A stretch of 64,000 bases of DNA from the NCBI GenBank assembly GCA_025998955.1, contig AP024676.1, positions 2,356,001 through 2,420,000 on the forward strand, in the 5' to 3' direction. The position numbers and the translations under genes were made by a program. Shown here in pieces: positions 10,037 through 18,794 of this stretch. The notes beneath the pieces are model-generated. The model searched no databases. It saw only the letters and a list, made by a program, of their open reading frames with translations, and was not told the DNA's origin. The stretch is from Candidatus Roseilinea sp. (GTDB lineage Bacteria; Chloroflexota; Anaerolineae; J036; Brachytrichaceae). The number at the start of each line of letters is the position of its first letter. The stretch's first letter is position 1.

Positions 10037-12226
10037 GTGTCAGAGATCGTCGTCGAATCCCTCTGTAGCCTGTTGCCGAAACGCATCCAGAAATTAGGAG
10101 AGATCGCTTACAACCTATGGTGGACTTGGCATCCCGAAGCGCAACGCATCTTTCAACGTATCGAGCCGGTGTTGTGGGAAGAGGTGTATCACAACCCGGT
10201 CAAATTCCTGCATCGCGTGCCGCGTAAGGCACTCTCAGACGCAATGAAGGATCGGCGCCTGCTGGACGCCTACGACCGCACGGTGGCCGAATTCACGGCG
10301 TACATGAGCGGCCGCGACAACGGCAATGGCAAGCCCTGGTTTCAGAGCTATGCCGGCGCGTGGCCCGCGCGCAAAGGTCCCGTGGCCTACTTCTCGTTCG
10401 AATTTGGCCTGACCGAGGCATTGCCGATGTATGCCGGCGGCCTCGGCGTCCTGGCCGCCGACCACCTGAAGGAGGCCAGCGACATGGGGGTGCCTATGGT
10501 CGGCGTCGGCTTCCTCTACCTGCAAGGCTACTTTCGCCAGCGCATCACCGAGGACGGCTGGCAGGAAGCCGATTACGAGCATCTCGACTTCGACCAATTG
10601 CCGATCATTCAGGTGCACGACGCCGCCGGCGATCCGTTGGTGCTGTGCGTCGAGCTGCCGGGGCGCTGCGTATACTTCAACCTGTGGAAGGCGCAGGTAG
10701 GGCGCGTGCCCCTCTACCTGATAGACACCGATCTGCCCGAGAACGCGCCTCAAGATCGCGTGCTCACGCAGCGCCTGTATAGCCCAGACCCCGACACGCG
10801 CATCAATCAGGAAATGGTGTTGGGCATTGGCGGCGTACGCGCGTTGCGCGCGCTGAAGATCAACCCGGCCGTGTGGCACATGAACGAGGGGCATTCCGCG
10901 TTCAGCACACTCGAACGCACCCGCGAGCTGGTCAAGCAAGGCATGAGCTTCGAACAGGCCAGGGAGAAAGTGCGCTGGAGCACGGTGTTCACCACACACA
11001 CGCCTGTTCCCGCCGGCAACGACCGTTTCCCCAAATGGCAGATAGATCAGCATCTGAACGGCCTGTGGAACGAGCTGAGGTTGACCCGCGAGGAATTCAT
11101 GGCCCTGGCCGACGACGAAGGCGCCTTCGGCATGACACCGCTGGCGCTGCGCATGTCGGCCAAGGCCAACGGGGTGAGCGAGCTCCATGGCGAGGTCTCG
11201 CGCGCGATGTGGCAGTGGATGTATCCGAACCAACCCGTGCCGATCGCGCACATCACCAACGGGGTGCACACGGCCACCTGGTTGGCGCGCCGCATGCGCC
11301 GGCTGTTCGACGAATACCTCGGCGCCGGCTGGTATGCCCGCCTGGATGACCCGGCCACCTGGCAGCTCATCTACGAGATCCCCGACGATGAGCTGTGGGC
11401 GGTGCGCAAACACCTCAAGCGCAAGCTCGCCCAGTTCATGCGCGAGCGCGCCCGCGCCAAGTGGGTCACGCATAGCCAGCACCCGGTGCAAACGATCGCC
11501 AGCGGCGTGATGATTGACCCGAACGCGCTGACCATCGGCTTTGCGCGCCGGTTCGCCACCTACAAGCGCGCTTCGCTCATCCTGCGCGACATCCCGCGCC
11601 TGCTGCGTATTATCAATAACCCGGCGCGGCCCGTGCAGATCATCTACGCTGGCAAAGCCCATCCCAACGACGAGCCCGGCAAGCGCCTCATCCAGGAGCT
11701 GTATCGGGTGATCAAGAACGCCGACACCGCCGGGCGCATGGTGTTCATCGAGGACTACGACATCAACGTCGCCCGCCATTTGGTGCAGGGCGTGGATGTG
11801 TGGATGAACACGCCGCGCCGGCCCTACGAAGCCAGCGGCACGAGCGGCATGAAGGCCGCGCTCAATGGTGCGATCAACTTCAGCGTGCTCGACGGCTGGT
11901 GGCGCGAGGCGTATAACGGCGCGAACGGCTGGGCCATCGGCGAAGATCGGTCCTACGACAACACGGAAGAGCAAGATCGCATAGATTGCGAGTCGCTGTT
12001 CAACACGCTGGAGCACGAGATCATCCCGCTCTACTACAACAGCGACGACGATGGCATCCCACACAACTGGCTGCGGCGGGCGAAAGAATCCATCGCCTCG
12101 GTCGCACCGCGCTTCAGCACACGCCGCATGCTCAAACAGTATGTCGAGGAGATGTATGCGCCGTTGGTGAATCACCCGACCCCGCCCTCGACCGAGCGCC
12201 CGATGAGCGAGGCAGTGCAGGTCTGA
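10037..12226 (+). CDS. glgP: Alpha-glucan phosphorylase (DUF3417 type)
   Basis: 729 aa from the GTG at 10037. Releases glucose-1-phosphate from glycogen or maltodextrin. A DUF3417 N-terminal region (LGEIAYNLWWTWHPEAQRIF) is followed by YFSFEFGLTEALPMYAGGLG. The PLP-lysine region EASGTSGMKAALNG (Lys near residue 609) is intact. GTG 10037 has GGAGG at 10027-10031 five bases upstream. GTG 10025 (four codons earlier) has AAGGAA and is the alternative. It diverges from the pentose phosphate operon, so stored glucan could feed glucose-6-phosphate into Zwf after phosphoglucomutase, which is not in this window. Confidence 0.93.
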   Translation: MSEIVVESLCSLLPKRIQKLGEIAYNLWWTWHPEAQRIFQRIEPVLWEEVYHNPVKFLHRVPRKALSDAMKDRRLLDAYDRTVAEFTAYMSGRDNGNGKPWFQSYAGAWPARKGPVAYFSFEFGLTEALPMYAGGLGVLAADHLKEASDMGVPMVGVGFLYLQGYFRQRITEDGWQEADYEHLDFDQLPIIQVHDAAGDPLVLCVELPGRCVYFNLWKAQVGRVPLYLIDTDLPENAPQDRVLTQRLYSPDPDTRINQEMVLGIGGVRALRALKINPAVWHMNEGHSAFSTLERTRELVKQGMSFEQAREKVRWSTVFTTHTPVPAGNDRFPKWQIDQHLNGLWNELRLTREEFMALADDEGAFGMTPLALRMSAKANGVSELHGEVSRAMWQWMYPNQPVPIAHITNGVHTATWLARRMRRLFDEYLGAGWYARLDDPATWQLIYEIPDDELWAVRKHLKRKLAQFMRERARAKWVTHSQHPVQTIASGVMIDPNALTIGFARRFATYKRASLILRDIPRLLRIINNPARPVQIIYAGKAHPNDEPGKRLIQELYRVIKNADTAGRMVFIEDYDINVARHLVQGVDVWMNTPRRPYEASGTSGMKAALNGAINFSVLDGWWREAYNGANGWAIGEDRSYDNTEEQDRIDCESLFNTLEHEIIPLYYNSDDDGIPHNWLRRAKESIASVAPRFSTRRMLKQYVEEMYAPLVNHPTPPSTERPMSEAVQV

Positions 12227-12262
12227 TCGACCCAACCCTGCCACACCAGGGACTGCACACGG

Positions 12263-13285
12263 CTATTTGACCGCGAGATGCGCATCCAATAACGACATGA
12301 CGGCGCGCGGTTCATCCCAGTGGACCAGCGCGCCGGCGCTCTCCAGGGCGTGGATGCGCCAGTTCGGCCTGTCGCACAACTCGTCCACCAACTCGTAGCC
12401 GGCGAAAGGATCTTGGCCGAAGATCGCCAAGCACGGCTGCGGCAACGCGCGGTATACCTCCAAGATGGTTGGGGTGAACAGCTTGAACGAGATAAAGTAA
12501 TAGGGCGCGTTTTCGGCGTGTGGTTGATGGCTGGTAGCGTAGGCGTAATCCACCAACGAACGATCGAGCCGGGTACGCTGGCTGGACTGCAAGAACAAGC
12601 GTAGGCTGGGGCGCGAGGTGAGCAAGTCGTAGACCGGTCGTCGCCAGGCCGGCACGCGCAGCAGGCTGAGCAAAAAATCGTTCGGACGCAGTGACTTGCT
12701 GCGCCGGCTGAAGCCAGTCGCGGAAAGGAAGGTCAACGACCGAAAGAGCAGCGGACGCGCCTGCGCTGCCAGCGCCAAGAATTCGCTTCCCAGCGACAGC
12801 GCCACCGCATCCACGGTCGAGCCCCCTAGCTCCTGCTCGATCAGGTCGAGGATGGCATCGCGAAACAGCGCCGGCGTGTAGGTTCGATCGCTCCGGTCGG
12901 AGAAGCCATAGCCGGGCAGGTCGAGCGCAATCACGCGCCGCGACTGCGCGTAGTGATCGTAGAGCGGCTTCATCTCGAACGACGAAGCTGCCGCGTTGAT
13001 GGAGTGGAGGAAGACCAGCGGGGGTGCGCCCCGGCGAAGCGGTCCGGCGGCATAGTACGCCAGATGTCCGGCCCGCCGTCCGCGAAAGCGCACCAGTTCG
13101 CCGCCCAGCGCTGCCGCCAGCGGCACGTTGTGATTGACGTAGTTGCGCGACCACGCGATCACCGCGAGGCCCAGCCCCAAGAACGCGCCGGTGCCGGCGG
13201 CCAGCACGATGGGCAGCAGGGCAGGCGGGGTAGGTGATGCGCGATCGGGCGTGGACGTGCCGTTCTGGCCGGACATCTGCGTCAT
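12263..13285 (-). CDS. Membrane-anchored alpha/beta hydrolase
   Basis: 340 aa. One N-terminal membrane segment (LPIVLAAGTGAFLGLGLAVI, about residues 22-42) is followed by an alpha/beta hydrolase fold: FLHSINAAASSFEM (oxyanion region), ALDLPGYGFSDR, and nucleophile region VALSLGSEFLA near residue 163, a variant of G-x-S-x-G with Ala in the first position. The acid is probably in FGQDPFAGYE and the His in GALVHWDEP. I start at ATG 13285, which follows AAAGGGGA at good spacing; an earlier in-frame start at 13330 lacks support. It converges on glgP. Substrate unknown. Confidence 0.8.
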   Translation of the reverse strand: MTQMSGQNGTSTPDRASPTPPALLPIVLAAGTGAFLGLGLAVIAWSRNYVNHNVPLAAALGGELVRFRGRRAGHLAYYAAGPLRRGAPPLVFLHSINAAASSFEMKPLYDHYAQSRRVIALDLPGYGFSDRSDRTYTPALFRDAILDLIEQELGGSTVDAVALSLGSEFLALAAQARPLLFRSLTFLSATGFSRRSKSLRPNDFLLSLLRVPAWRRPVYDLLTSRPSLRLFLQSSQRTRLDRSLVDYAYATSHQPHAENAPYYFISFKLFTPTILEVYRALPQPCLAIFGQDPFAGYELVDELCDRPNWRIHALESAGALVHWDEPRAVMSLLDAHLAVK

Positions 13286-13360
13286 GGAGCGTTCCCCTTT
13301 GTGCATGCGATGAACTGAACGGATCAACAATGTCGTCGAAATATCGCGAGTGAGCGCGCG

Positions 13361-14548
13361 TCATCCCATCAACAGATTCGCCGCCTCGTACAAGATCGCT
13401 GTGCCAATGGGCAGTGCCCGCTCGTCTATGTCGAACGTAGGCGTATGCCATTCCCCATGTCCCTTGATTTGTGCGCCGAGATAGAGCATTGCGCCGGGTG
13501 CCTTTTGCGCGAGGTACGTGAAGTCTTCGCCGCCCAAGCCCAGCCCGCGATCATCGGCGACGCAGTCTGGCCCGAGCACGTTGCGAGCAGCGCGAATCAA
13601 CGCCTCGAGCGCCACACCGTCGTTGAGCGAGAGCGGATGCGACGGCTGTTCCCAACGCCACTCCACCTCAGCGCCCAGCGCCCGGGCCAACGCAGCCGCA
13701 CGTTCGCATGCGCGCATGGCCGATAGGCGAGCCTCGGCGCTGCGGGTGCGCAAGGTGCCGGCCAGCCGGATCTCCGCAGGAATCACATTGTTGGCATAGC
13801 CGCCATGGACCGAGCCGATGGTGAGCACCGCCGGCTGCATGGGATCAACCGCGCGCGGCACGCCGGCGTAGAGCGCACCGATCACCTGGCCCAGCACCAT
13901 CACCGTATCTACGGTCAGGTTAGGACTCGCAGCGTGGCCTCCCGGACCGCGCAAGCTGAGGACGAAGTCATCCACGCCGGCCGAGATCGCCGTATCGTAG
14001 CCGACTTTGCCAACCGGCAGCAGCGGCGTGACGTGCAACGCGAGCACGGCGCTCATGCCGTCCATCACGCCTTCGTTGACCATGCGCTGCGCGCCGCTCA
14101 AGCCTTCCTCGTCGGCATCTTCTTCACACGGCTGGAAGATGAAACGCACACCGCCGGCAGCCGGCGGATGCTGGGCGAACAACGCTGCCGCGCCGAGGAG
14201 CATCGCCGTGTGGGCATCGTGGCCACAGGCGTGCATGACGCCCGGCGTGTTCGAACGATAGTCACAGTCATTCTCCTCGTGGATGGGCAGCGCGTCCATG
14301 TCGGCGCGCAGCGCGATCCATCGGCCGGGCCTGTCTGCGGCAATGTCAGCAACGACGCCGGTTTTGCCCACCCCGGCGCGAAATTCGATCCCCATCGCCG
14401 ACAACTCATGAGCTATAAGCTGCGCCGTCTCGAACTCGCGAAAGCCCAACTCAGGACGACGGTGGATAGCACGGCGCCATGCGATAAGCCTTGGGGTGAG
14501 TCGCTCCGCGCGAGCAAGCGTCCGCGAGAGCTGCAGTTGCGCCGTCAT
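13361..14548 (-). CDS. M20-family amidohydrolase (N-acyl amino acid hydrolase type)
   Basis: 395 aa from ATG 14548. M20D signatures: LIAWRRAIHRRPELGFREFE, metal-binding HACGHDAHTAMLLGAA, CEEDADEEG, and GLGGEDFTYLAQKAPGAM. The internal dimerisation domain includes SLRGPGGHAASP. Enzymes of this class (HipO, AmhX, IAA-amino acid hydrolases) cleave N-acyl or N-aminoacyl bonds in the cytoplasm; exact substrate unknown. The frame is open to 14659, but those residues are not family-like. The next gene (hydrolase at 12263) starts 75 bp downstream, so the two could be co-transcribed. Confidence 0.9.
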   Translation of the reverse strand: MTAQLQLSRTLARAERLTPRLIAWRRAIHRRPELGFREFETAQLIAHELSAMGIEFRAGVGKTGVVADIAADRPGRWIALRADMDALPIHEENDCDYRSNTPGVMHACGHDAHTAMLLGAAALFAQHPPAAGGVRFIFQPCEEDADEEGLSGAQRMVNEGVMDGMSAVLALHVTPLLPVGKVGYDTAISAGVDDFVLSLRGPGGHAASPNLTVDTVMVLGQVIGALYAGVPRAVDPMQPAVLTIGSVHGGYANNVIPAEIRLAGTLRTRSAEARLSAMRACERAAALARALGAEVEWRWEQPSHPLSLNDGVALEALIRAARNVLGPDCVADDRGLGLGGEDFTYLAQKAPGAMLYLGAQIKGHGEWHTPTFDIDERALPIGTAILYEAANLLMG

Positions 14549-14867
14549 GCACCCGATGATAGCGCATGCGGGCGAAGGGGACATTCGAGGCAAGTGGCGC
14601 GGGCTAAGCCTATCGAAGCCCGTACCGCTCAGTCTCGCTTCCCCGAACTTGGAATGCACTTAGCCGGGAGAGTGGCGCGGCATCACCCAGTTTATGCTAA
14701 GCGGCGCACATGGGGTCAGCAGGTCGAACGAAGGCAAAGATCAAGGCCGCCCTCGCACCGGCCTGACCTTCGCTGGTTGAAAAATGAAGGACTTCTACCC
14801 AATTCAGGTGTCGTCGCGTCCCGGATCGCGGGGGCGCAAGCACCCCGGAATGGTTCTCGTGTCCACT

Positions 14868-15101
14868 CTAAGCCGTAAATCGAGTGGCGACGTCAGAACT
14901 GGCGGCAAGTAAGGAGCATGCTCGGCTGCACGCGAGAGGCGGCACTTGAGCCAGGCTCATTTGGGCCGGCCGTTGGTGCTCGGGCACGCGCACGATAACG
15001 ATGCGCGTTAGCCGCACCGGCGGGGGATGGCGGTGGTAACCAAGCGCCTCGAACACACGATCCGCGAACTCATGCAGTTTATCGTCAATCTTCCTGAGCA
15101 T
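14868..15101 (-). CDS. Small hypothetical protein (77 aa)
   Basis: Starts at ATG 15101 after a strong ribosome-binding site (AAGGAGG, 7 bp spacing). The N-terminal half is charged and helical in character (MLRKIDDKLHEFADRVFEAL), followed by a basic, Pro-containing stretch and a Cys/Ala/Ser-rich tail. No family recognised. It stands alone in a ~870-bp gap between the M20 gene and the PfkB kinase. The good Shine-Dalgarno is the main support; the low-complexity C-terminus makes the true 3' end uncertain. Confidence 0.45.
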   Translation of the reverse strand: MLRKIDDKLHEFADRVFEALGYHRHPPPVRLTRIVIVRVPEHQRPAQMSLAQVPPLACSRACSLLAASSDVATRFTA

Positions 15102-15424
15102 CTGAAAGCCTCCTTTGCGCTCAAGTGAATACGAGATACGCGCATCAGGATAACGAACGGGGTGACATTCTGCTGGTTGTCCGGCAGACGAAATGAGCAA
15201 GGCGGATAGCGGCCGGCGATAGCTGAATTGCATACGTGCAACAATGTTCACCTGACGTGCCGGCGACGAACCTATAGATTTTCTCAACGGCTTCACAGCC
15301 TGGCGTGAGATTTCCGGCCTGGTGGTGCGGAGAGCAACCGAGTCACAGCATGAGCAGATCGTGGACAACCTGACGCGCGCAAGAATTGCAATCGAGGCGA
15401 CACACTGTCAGGTCATGGCAAGCA
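15102..15424. other. 323-bp gap without a recognisable gene
   Basis: I find no convincing coding frame. A short inverted repeat TTGCA-TACG-TGCAA lies at 15228-15241. The promoter of the 77-aa gene should lie here; no clear -35/-10 pair is visible. Confidence 0.5.
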
Positions 15425-16549
15425 CTAGACAGCGCTCACATAAGCCCGAAGCAGCGACGCGCGGTGGTCTACCTCATCTTCGGTCGCGTTGAGGATAGAG
15501 CGGGGACCATAATCCTGGATGGCCAGCGAGGCCGATACCGCGCCGGTGATCGCCGCACGCACGGGGTCACCCTGCTTGATAAAGTCGGCCATGAAGCCGC
15601 CGCAAAACGCATCGCCCGCGCCGGTCACGTCAACGACGCGCACCGGCAGCGCCGGCACGTGCCAGAACCGCCCACTACCGCGCTCGTGCACCAGCGCGCC
15701 GTCCGCACCGAGCTTGAGCACTACTACGCTCGGACCACGGTCGGCGAACCATTCGATGCATCGTTTGGCGTCCATCTCCGCCGGCTCGTCGCGAAACAGG
15801 CTTTCGGCCTCTTGGTCGCTCGGCATGAAGATGTCCACCTGCGCCAGCATCTCCTCGACATACGGCATCAGCGCCGGCTGCATCGCGCGTTCGCCGGGAT
15901 CGGCGCTGATGACACATATGCCATGCCGCCGCGCCGCTTCCGGCAGATAACGCTGTGTGCGGATGCTGCTCGGGGCGATGTGTAAACCGATGGCCGACCT
16001 TCGACTCCCGACTTCCTCTTTAGAACCCTGAAGATCGGGAGTTGGGAGTCGGGAGTCGGAGGCATGACGTTGAGCGGCGAAGTACAGCGCGAGGTCTTCG
16101 GGGGTGAAGGCGAGCGGTTCGTAACGATGCGGGTCGTCCTGGCCGGGCGTGGAATGCACATAGTCGTGCAGGGCAGCCGGCAGTGCTAAGCCCAGGCGGG
16201 CGAAGTGCCTGGCCGGCTCGGTGTCCACGCGGGTGTTCTCGTCGAGGTAAGCGTAGAAGGTGCGGTGATCTTGGGGACCGGGCACCTGGCGGATGCCGCT
16301 CACGTCGAACCCATACTCGCGCAAGTCATCCAGCCAACCGAGCGGGTAGCTCTCGCCGACACGGGCAAGAATAGCAACGCGCTCCAGCCACACCTTCGCG
16401 CCGGCGGCGGCATAGAGCGCGTTGCCACCCATCTCCATCAGTCGTGCCTCGCCGCGCGCGGTGATGATGTAATCGGTGCGCAGCCCCCCGCAGCACAACA
16501 GTTGGTGAGAACCCAACGCTGAGTGGTCAGCAGCGCCCGCGCCGGTCAT
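15425..16549 (-). CDS. PfkB-family carbohydrate kinase with repeat-derived insert
   Basis: 374 aa. The PfkB signature 2 is clear: VVDVTGAGDAFCGGFMADF with the catalytic Asp near residue 310. The N-terminal signature region (GGNALYAAAGAKVW) is also present. Family members phosphorylate sugars or nucleosides with ATP; substrate unknown. Residues about 162-184 (SDSRLPTPDLQGSKEEVGS region) come from heptamer-type repeat DNA at 16000-16064 and interrupt the fold in frame. It starts 29 bp after the BtpA/SgcQ-family gene, so the two form a likely two-gene operon. Confidence 0.85.
   Translation of the reverse strand: MTGAGAADHSALGSHQLLCCGGLRTDYIITARGEARLMEMGGNALYAAAGAKVWLERVAILARVGESYPLGWLDDLREYGFDVSGIRQVPGPQDHRTFYAYLDENTRVDTEPARHFARLGLALPAALHDYVHSTPGQDDPHRYEPLAFTPEDLALYFAAQRHASDSRLPTPDLQGSKEEVGSRRSAIGLHIAPSSIRTQRYLPEAARRHGICVISADPGERAMQPALMPYVEEMLAQVDIFMPSDQEAESLFRDEPAEMDAKRCIEWFADRGPSVVVLKLGADGALVHERGSGRFWHVPALPVRVVDVTGAGDAFCGGFMADFIKQGDPVRAAITGAVSASLAIQDYGPRSILNATEDEVDHRASLLRAYVSAV
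16000..16064. repeat. Heptamer repeat tract inside the PfkB kinase gene
   Basis: GACTCCCGACTT followed ~30 bp later by GGGAGTTGGGAGTCGGGAGT: two complementary arms of GGGAGTC-type heptamers. The tract is translated in frame in the kinase. Confidence 0.8.
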
Positions 16550-16578
16550 TCCTCGATTCTTGCTTTTTGCCTCTCAGC

Positions 16579-17379
16579 TCACTTCGCCAAGGCGACCAAT
16601 TCCCGGACTTTCTCCACATCCCACTCGACCGGCACGCCGTTGCGCGGCGGCAAGCCGCGACGGATGAACGCGGCATGTACGATGAAATGGTCGGCCCGGT
16701 TGACGAAGAACTTCATCGCTTGGGCCGAAGCGCCGCCGCCCAAAATGAGCGGGACGGGCAGCTTGAGCGGCTTCACTTCGTCGAACATGCGGATGGATTG
16801 TTCGGGCGTCCGGCCCGTCAGAATGATGCCGTCGGCTCGGCCGAACTCGACGGCTTGCCGGCACATATCCGGCAGCGGAATCGGCGCCAGCGGTTCGCCA
16901 AGCCGGTCGTATACGTCGGCCAAGATCTTGATGTGCTGCGCGTTCAGGTGATGGCGCGTCTTGATCGCCTCGTAGGCCACGCCCTGCACGATCCCTTCGG
17001 CCTTCAACATCGCGCCGACATAGACCTTGATGCGCACGAATTGTGCGCCGACGGCATGTGCGATCTCGATGGATTCCTTGCCACTGTTTTGCATCAGGCA
17101 CACGCCCAGCGCTACGTCGGGGAAAGCACGCCGAAGCTCCTGGCCGACCGTCGTCATGTGCGACACGGTGTGTTCGGCCACGTGCGGCCCGACCGGCGTG
17201 TCGTTCACATCCTGGAAGTAGAACGCGCGCACGCCACCGTCGTAGGCGATCTGCGCATGGATCAAGGCATGATCTATGATCTTTTGCAAGGGCTGAAAGT
17301 CGGGACGGAACGATTCTCGAGATGGCAACAGATGGATCGCGGCGATGATGCGAGGGAGCTTTACGGAGTCGGTTGTCAT
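16579..17379 (-). CDS. BtpA/SgcQ family protein
   Basis: 266 aa, TIM-barrel type. Family features: IIAAIHLLPSRESF at the N-terminus, HAQIAYDGGVRAFYFQDVND, GVCLMQNSGKESIEIAHAVG, FVRIKVYVGAM, the phosphate-loop-like DGIILTGRTP and LILGGGASAQAM. BtpA was named for photosystem I accumulation in cyanobacteria, but relatives are widespread and usually lie beside sugar kinases or transport genes; SgcQ belongs to a sugar operon. Here it immediately precedes a PfkB kinase, which favours a role in sugar or sugar-phosphate metabolism. ATG 17379 chosen. Biochemical activity not established. Confidence 0.85.
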   Translation of the reverse strand: MTTDSVKLPRIIAAIHLLPSRESFRPDFQPLQKIIDHALIHAQIAYDGGVRAFYFQDVNDTPVGPHVAEHTVSHMTTVGQELRRAFPDVALGVCLMQNSGKESIEIAHAVGAQFVRIKVYVGAMLKAEGIVQGVAYEAIKTRHHLNAQHIKILADVYDRLGEPLAPIPLPDMCRQAVEFGRADGIILTGRTPEQSIRMFDEVKPLKLPVPLILGGGASAQAMKFFVNRADHFIVHAAFIRRGLPPRNGVPVEWDVEKVRELVALAK

Positions 17380-17476
17380 AGGCCTGTGAAATTACCGATA
17401 CCAGCTTGGGTATGAAGCCGAATTGTAGCGGAAGGCCGCCCAAGCGCTAAATCGCCGGGCTCAGCGCGCAGACGTG

Positions 17477-18697
17477 CTACGGCAAGTAGACGAGTGGATT
17501 TTGTGGCACACCGCCGTAGCGGATCTCGAAGTGCAGGTGTGGGCCGGTCGAGTTGCCGGTGCTGCCCATCGCGCCGATGATCTGCCCGCGCGAGACGGCC
17601 TGGCCGGGGTCCACATACCACTGGCTCAGATGCGCATAGAGCGTCGAGAAGCCGTTGCCGTGATCTATCTGCACCATGTAGCCATAGCCGACGTTGCTCC
17701 AGCCGGCGTAGGTCACATAGCCGCCGTCGGACGCGTAGATGGGCACGCCGATGCCGTTGGCGATGTCAACGCCGCGGTGGTAATAGCGGAAGCCCTGAGA
17801 GATATAGCCACGTGTCGGCCAGGCAAACGTGCCGCCGGCCGTGAAGCGGGGCGCGGGGCCGGTATAGCCGGTGCCGCTGGCCGGCGCGCGCCGCACATCA
17901 GCCTGGACAACGCGCGGGACGAACGGCTTGACGCCGCCGGGCACGACGATCCGCATGCCGGGCAGCAGGTTTGCCCCGGACGCCAGGTTGTTCAACGGCG
18001 AATTCAAGATGTCCTCTACATCGGCCTTGAAGCGCTCGGCGATGCTCGACAGCGTGTCGTTAGCTTCTACGGTGTACAGAATGCCGTCCACCGGCAGGAT
18101 GTTCAGCACCTGACCCACGCGCAGCACGTCGGGGTTGTCCTCGATCTCTCGGTTCGACCACACAATCGTGGTGGGCAACAGGCCGAAGCGCTGGGCGATG
18201 GTCTCGACATTGTCGCCGGGCTTGACGGTATAGGTGATGATGCCGGTGCGCGACTCGGCCGGTTTGGCTACGGCGAACACCAGGTCACGCACGATGAGCG
18301 ATGACTCTTGATTCGCCGCGCCGACCGTTGGGAATTGGCCGATTGGCCCACCAGGCGCAGCCAAGACGCCGCCTCCGAGGATGGTCGGCGAGCGGCCACC
18401 TCCCGGGGTTGCGCCGACCGGCGTAGGCACAGCGATTGCGGCTGCGCCGCTCCTACCGGCGGCTCCGGCGCCGAGGCCGGCCAAGATCACGGCCAAAACC
18501 AGCACGAAGACGATTGCGCTGTGCGCCGTGAACCGGCCGACGATGATGAGCGCGCGCCAGCGCGCATCTTCCGACTGCAGCAACGCTTGCGAAGCCGACA
18601 CCGTCTTCGCGGCGCGTTCGCGCGCCATTCGCGCCAAGCGCTGCGTGTGCGCGACGAGCGATCGGCGCCCGACGACTTCATTCCGATCTGAATCCAT
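17477..18697 (-). CDS. LysM/M23 peptidoglycan endopeptidase, paralog 1
   Basis: 406 aa. Cytoplasmic N-terminus, one membrane segment (FVLVLAVILAGLGAGAA), two LysM domains (about 154-202, ITYTVKPGDNVETIAQRFG, and 207-255, LYTVEANDTLSSIAERFK), then an M23 metallopeptidase (about 290-406). Zinc ligands: HRGVD near 305 and HLHFE near 384. Predicted to act outside the membrane on cross-linked peptidoglycan. I start at ATG 18697; an open extension to 18886 runs through an inverted repeat and looks unlike protein. It lies 97 bp downstream of the second paralog. Confidence 0.9.
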   Translation of the reverse strand: MDSDRNEVVGRRSLVAHTQRLARMARERAAKTVSASQALLQSEDARWRALIIVGRFTAHSAIVFVLVLAVILAGLGAGAAGRSGAAAIAVPTPVGATPGGGRSPTILGGGVLAAPGGPIGQFPTVGAANQESSLIVRDLVFAVAKPAESRTGIITYTVKPGDNVETIAQRFGLLPTTIVWSNREIEDNPDVLRVGQVLNILPVDGILYTVEANDTLSSIAERFKADVEDILNSPLNNLASGANLLPGMRIVVPGGVKPFVPRVVQADVRRAPASGTGYTGPAPRFTAGGTFAWPTRGYISQGFRYYHRGVDIANGIGVPIYASDGGYVTYAGWSNVGYGYMVQIDHGNGFSTLYAHLSQWYVDPGQAVSRGQIIGAMGSTGNSTGPHLHFEIRYGGVPQNPLVYLP

Positions 18698-18714
18698 GAT
18701 GCACGAGGCATGGA

Positions 18715-18771
18715 TCACCCTCCGAAGCGTCGCCACCGATGACCCGGCATTGCACACCCCTCGGAGGGTGA
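18715..18771. promoter_or_regulatory. 11-bp inverted repeat in the leader of LysM/M23 paralog 1
   Basis: TCACCCTCCGA at 18715-18725 and its exact reverse complement at 18761-18771 are separated by 35 bp. They lie between the two paralogous endopeptidase genes, 17 bp upstream of the start at 18697. It may be an operator, an attenuator or an mRNA hairpin separating the two genes. No U-tract follows on the minus strand. Confidence 0.45.
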
Positions 18772-18794
18772 CACGAAAGGCCGTTATTCTACCG

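Noticed and set aside
10235-12244. 669-codon open frame antisense to glgP
   Set aside because: Arises from third-position GC bias opposite a clear, conserved phosphorylase; the translation is His/Arg/Val-rich with no domain.
16579-17379. Evidence for oxygenic photosynthesis from the BtpA homolog
   Set aside because: BtpA/SgcQ proteins are widespread in non-phototrophs and the neighbour here is a sugar kinase; no photosystem or pigment genes are near.
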